Assembly: GCA_020064725.1 (NCBI GenBank)
Contig: JAGTWJ010000017.1
Location: 1,798,001 to 1,862,000, forward strand
DNA: 64,000 nucleotides
Reading direction: 5' to 3'
DNA from: Drechslerella dactyloides
Taxonomy: Eukaryota > Ascomycota > Orbiliomycetes > Orbiliales > Orbiliaceae
Shown: positions 61,001 to 64,000 of the stretch, one piece after another
Numbering within the stretch: the stretch's first letter is position 1
Layout: every line of letters begins with the position of its first letter
Translations under genes and position numbers: made by a program
The notes under the pieces: model-generated
Seen by the model: only the letters and a program-made list of their open reading frames with translations
Databases searched by the model: none
Told to the model about the DNA's origin: nothing

Positions 61001-61787
61001 ATACTATTACTCTATAAAAAACATCCATTACACCAATAGATAAAAATTATTTAAAGAATATTATATAATTTAGCTACTACTACAGTACTTAATTTTTTGT
61101 CTTTTTCTAAAGCTCTAATAGCTAAGATTATTCAAGATTCAATTATAGAAGCCATCATTATAATAATTATGGATGTAGATAATAGTAAAGGAGAAAAGGG
61201 GGTGAAGTCGCTTAATAGGGTGTTCACTCACTTGGGGTGTTCGCTCGCTTATGGAATACGTTAGAACTTATTAAAAACTAGATTACTTAGTATTAAAATA
61301 GTTTTTTAATATTGTTATTAGTTGTTGTGGACTAATTTATTAAAAGAACATAGATAATAATATATTAGCTAATACTTATATAAGTAGAGAACACAATATT
61401 ATGCTTTGTTAATGAGGTGTTAAGTAAATGCTGGTAGGTAAAAAAATAGTGTATATAGTATGGAGGTATATTTACCATATACTAGGCTAATAAAATCCTG
61501 GATGATAATACTATAAGTAGATAAAATGAATAGGTAGGGTGTTTAAATTGTTGGAGTAGCCTCTAGCTAGAGGCTACTTCTAGAAAAATAATTTGCTGTA
61601 GTGGTTGTGGTAAGTCTAGATATAATATTCAAATATACTAATAAATATTTTAAATATATAACTAAACAAACTAGTATGTATGTAGCCTAGTGTAATAATA
61701 GTGTAGCTGTAAAACTAGTATTTTTGCTGGGGTGGGGTGTTGAGGTGGTCCGCTCGCTTGTGTGGTCCACTCACTTGTGGAATACGT
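58001..61787 (+). mobile_element. F12: RIP-killed Fot-type transposon, TIR type B, interrupted by F13
   Basis: TA at 57999-58000 and 61788-61789. The length without F13 and its TA duplication is exactly 1,892 bp. Transposase is on the plus strand; a C-terminal piece is open at 59090-59323 (INYISKLEFFSRFYRIFIII, then SIVPYNSDRVFLKLNVQLLV). The reading resumes after F13 at 61263 with the segment matching IKNQITQY of F10. Mostly C-to-T on the plus strand. Dead copy. Confidence 0.92.
59369..61261 (-). mobile_element. F13: RIP-killed Fot-type transposon, TIR type C, nested in F12
   Basis: The element is 1,893 bp, with TA at 59367-59368 and 61262-61263. The left end has RIP changes (ATGTATTCTACAAGCGAGCG). 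Transposase is on the minus strand; 59938-60171 is open (INKLEFFSRFYKVFTTIIIF, then LDIQLLVFILVNS). The left half (59370-59900) keeps G and lost C; the right half (60370-61150) keeps C and lost G, one clear RIP strand switch near 59940-60370. Confidence 0.92.
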
Positions 61788-62313
61788 TATAAAAAAATAA
61801 TAATTTAATAAATATTAAATTTTTATTATATTTTAAATTAATATTTTTATATTATTATAATAAAGATATAGTTTTCTTCTACTTTATTATTTATTAAAAT
61901 TTTTATAAATTTTCTAAAGATTAATAAAGTAAAAATAAGTTTTTTTTGTTAAAAATTTAAATTTTTTATTTTAATTTACTTCTATTAGTTTTAAAATATA
62001 TTTAATTTTTTAATTTATAATTTAAATTATTAATTATTTTTTATTATATTTTTATAGAATATTATTTATATATTTATTTTTATTTTATTAATTAATGAAG
62101 TTATTTTTAAAGTATTTTTTATATTAATAATATTTTTTTTCTTTTTTATTATATTAATAAATATATTTTTTAGTTATTTTTAATTTATTAAAATTATAAG
62201 AATATTTTAAACAATAAATATATCCTTTTTTTATAAAATATTTATAGTTATATTATTTTTTATTTTTATATTCTATAAAATAATATATATAATATTTATA
62301 AAAATATTTAATT

Positions 62314-62716
62314 TGCCCGACTGAATAGGAGGGTGGTTATTGGACTCCCCAGCGTGCTAGGCCAAATGCCAGCAAAATTTGGCCCCCCGGATACCTAAAA
62401 AAAATGTGTTGCTGAGCACACACTCAGTGGTGTTACCCTACTAAATGAATAGAGTTTTGCTTGGTATGTGTTAATTTTGTTTAATCTGTTTGGTAAATCA
62501 TACTAATGGTTTTAGTTTTATATTGTATCTGGCCTAATATTGCTGAGGGGATGGCTGGTTGTGTGAGATAGTTAGAGTTATTTAATAGAGTTTGAGTCAG
62601 TTGATCTGGTAGAGGAAAGATTTGAGTTTTAGTATAGAAGGTTGCAAAGCAGTACATCTGGGGTGTAGGGCAGGTCAGTTCAGTCGGGTTTAAGTGCTGC
62701 GGTAGCAGCCTTCTAG
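62314..62716 (+). mobile_element. H4: non-autonomous Helentron-like element
   Basis: The element is 403 bp. 5' TGCCCGACTGAATAGGAGGG, conserved CTCCCCAGCGTG and AAAAAATGTGTTG; 3' TCAGTCGGGTTTAAG, hairpin GCTGC-GGTA-GCAGC, CTTCTAG. The 5' GCCCGACTGA pairs with the internal TCAGTCGGG before the hairpin, the asymmetric inverted repeat of Helentrons. The empty site in G-C (inverse of about 45230) has five Ts where the filled site has three on each side, so insertion was in a T run without a real duplication. Not RIPped. No coding capacity. Confidence 0.85.
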
Positions 62717-63390
62717 TTTATTTTTAATATTTTTTTTATATATTTTTAATAGAAATAATTTTTTAAATATTTTTTCTATTTTTTATATATATTAAAGAAT
62801 TTAATATATATTATATATAGTATATAAGATAGTTCTCCTAATTCATTATCTATAATATATTTAATTATATTACAATTATTATTTTAATTTAGATAATTGC
62901 TTTTTTTTATATAAATTATTTTATTTTTTTTATATTTTATTATTAGTTTTTTAATTTATTTTAAAATATATTCTAAGGTTTGTTTAATTTGTATTTTTTT
63001 TTTATTCTTTTTGTTTAATATTATTATAGTAATATATATAATAGTTATCTTATATTTTGAAATATTTAATATAATAAATATATTTAAAAATATTAAAAAA
63101 AATTTTTAATAGTTTTTTTTAAATATAGTTATAATATAAAAAATATTAATATTCATATATTTATTTATTATAATAATAATTATTGTATAAATTAAAATAT
63201 TTATATAATTAAATATTTATATTATTTTTTTTATAAAATATTTCTAATTTTTATAAAAAAAATATCCTATACTATTAAAAAAATATTATTTATTATTAAA
63301 ATTATATTAAAATAGGTTTTCTTTATTTTTATTTTAAAATTAATAGGCTTTTTATTAATTAATAAAATATTAATTATAAAAAAATAGTTA

Positions 63391-63639
63391 ACGTCAACAA
63401 TAAGCGACTGGACCAGACAAGCGACCGGACCACCCCCCTTGTATATTTCTTTAATTTAATATAAAAAAAATTTAAAAAAATATTTTTAGATTTGTAATAG
63501 TTTATATAAACAAGATTAATTTTATTCTAATTTTAAATTAATTATTGATTAAGTTATCAATAAAAAGTGTTTTGGTAGGGTGTTGGTTTATATGGGGTGG
63601 TCCGCTCGCTTGTGTGGTCCGCTCGCTTGTGGAATACGT
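63391..63639 (-). mobile_element. M7: 249-bp MITE at a gypsy internal/LTR breakpoint
   Basis: TA at 63389-63390 and 63640-63641. The left flank is the inverse of G-C near 43222 (Cys-rich region), but the right flank is the inverse of LTR sequence near 56640. The two sides do not rejoin in any other gypsy copy here. Confidence 0.92.
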
Positions 63640-63641
63640 TA

Positions 63642-64000
63642 ATATTTAATATATAAAATAGTAAAAATATATTAATATATTATTTAAATAGTTTATAGTT
63701 TATAGCTTTATTAAAAATTAATCTATAATTTATAATTTATAGTTTTATTATATATTCTTAATTTATTATAATAGCTTTTACTTTAAAAAAAAATAATATA
63801 AATTATTTTTCTATATAATAATATATTTTATATAATTTTAGTTTTTATATAAAGTATACTTATATAAATATATATCTAATAACGTATTCCACAAGCGAGC
63901 GAACATCCCAAGCGAGCGGACCACCCCATATAAACCAACACCCTACCAAAACACTTTTTATTGATAACTTAATCAATAATTAATTTAAAATTAGAATAAA
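63642..64000 (-). repeat. Reverse-oriented gypsy LTR, cut by the window end
   Basis: 63642-63879 aligns with the inverse of the G-C LTR at about 56400-56640 (for example the inverse of CTATTTTATATATTAAAT). It is heavily RIPped and carries M8. Confidence 0.75.
63882..64000 (+). mobile_element. M8: MITE with a hybrid TIR, truncated by the window end
   Basis: TA at 63880-63881. The first half of the left TIR is type C (ACGTATTCCACAAGCGAGCG then AACATCCC), the second half is type B (AAGCGAGCGGACCACC). From 63923 on it equals M1-M7. The base T in AACATCCC is otherwise seen only in the right TIR of the palindromic element (44606 inward). Confidence 0.9.

Larger units (their letters stand above)
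56892..63390 (-). mobile_element. G-D: RIPped gypsy chromovirus, reverse orientation
   Basis: After removing insertions, 56892-57998 is the inverse of the RT and upstream pol of G-C (about 47950-48500), 61790-62313 the inverse of 45230-45700, and 62717-63390 the inverse of 43215-45240 in parts. It carries M6, F12 with F13, and H4. It ends at M7, where the sequence jumps to an LTR. All frames are closed. It begins right after the G-C 3' LTR, which suggests that G-C inserted into it. Confidence 0.8.

Noticed and set aside
1..64000. Mitochondrial or bacterial origin because of the high AT content
   Set aside because: Fot elements, a chromovirus and RIP-type decay are nuclear features of filamentous ascomycetes; no mitochondrial or bacterial gene is present.

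Overview
The window is an AT-isochore from a filamentous ascomycete (Pezizomycotina-type fungus). There is no host gene, tRNA, rRNA or CRISPR array. Almost everything is transposable-element sequence degraded by C-to-T and G-to-A changes of the repeat-induced point mutation (RIP) type. Reading frames broken by TAA/TAG/TGA at former CAA/CAG/CGA/TGG codons, long T-only or A-only biased tracts, and one pristine about 50% GC element among wrecked relatives all point to RIP. The species cannot be named from this sequence alone. Labels used below (F, M, H, G) are mine.

Four kinds of element make up the window. (1) Fot1/pogo-type DNA transposons (F1-F13): about 1.89 kb each, TA target duplication, ends TAACGT...ACGTTA, four TIR types (A-D). 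Twelve are RIP-killed. F10 (48579-50470) carries an intact 551-583 aa DDD transposase and is the only convincing gene. (2) A 249-bp MITE family (M1-M7 plus truncated M8) whose two ends come from different TIR types. (3) Helentron-like rolling-circle elements (H1-H4) with a 3' hairpin and CTAG end. (4) A Ty3/gypsy chromovirus in at least four copies (G-A to G-D).

Layout. 1-3925: old AT-rich debris. 3928-20266: a cluster of Fot copies F1-F5 with four MITEs, including a 1,947-bp tandem segmental duplication bounded by MITEs. 20269-24791: unrecognised degraded DNA with Helentrons H1 and H2. 24792-39228: gypsy G-A, interrupted by F6 and by the near full-length chromovirus G-B (27565-38846, 5-bp TSD TAAAC), whose 3' LTR is split by F7. 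39229-56891: gypsy G-C, broken by seven insertions (F8, a 1,071-bp palindromic element, M5, F9, intact F10, H3, F11). 56892-64000: reverse-oriented gypsy G-D with M6, F12 (holding F13), H4, M7, and an LTR containing M8.

History inferred from nesting: gypsy copies arrived first and were RIPped; G-B entered G-A; Fot elements entered both and were RIPped in turn; Helentrons, MITEs and finally F10 landed in already mutated DNA. MITE copies seem also to have served as recombination sites, giving the 7387-11280 duplication and probably the breakpoint at M7.
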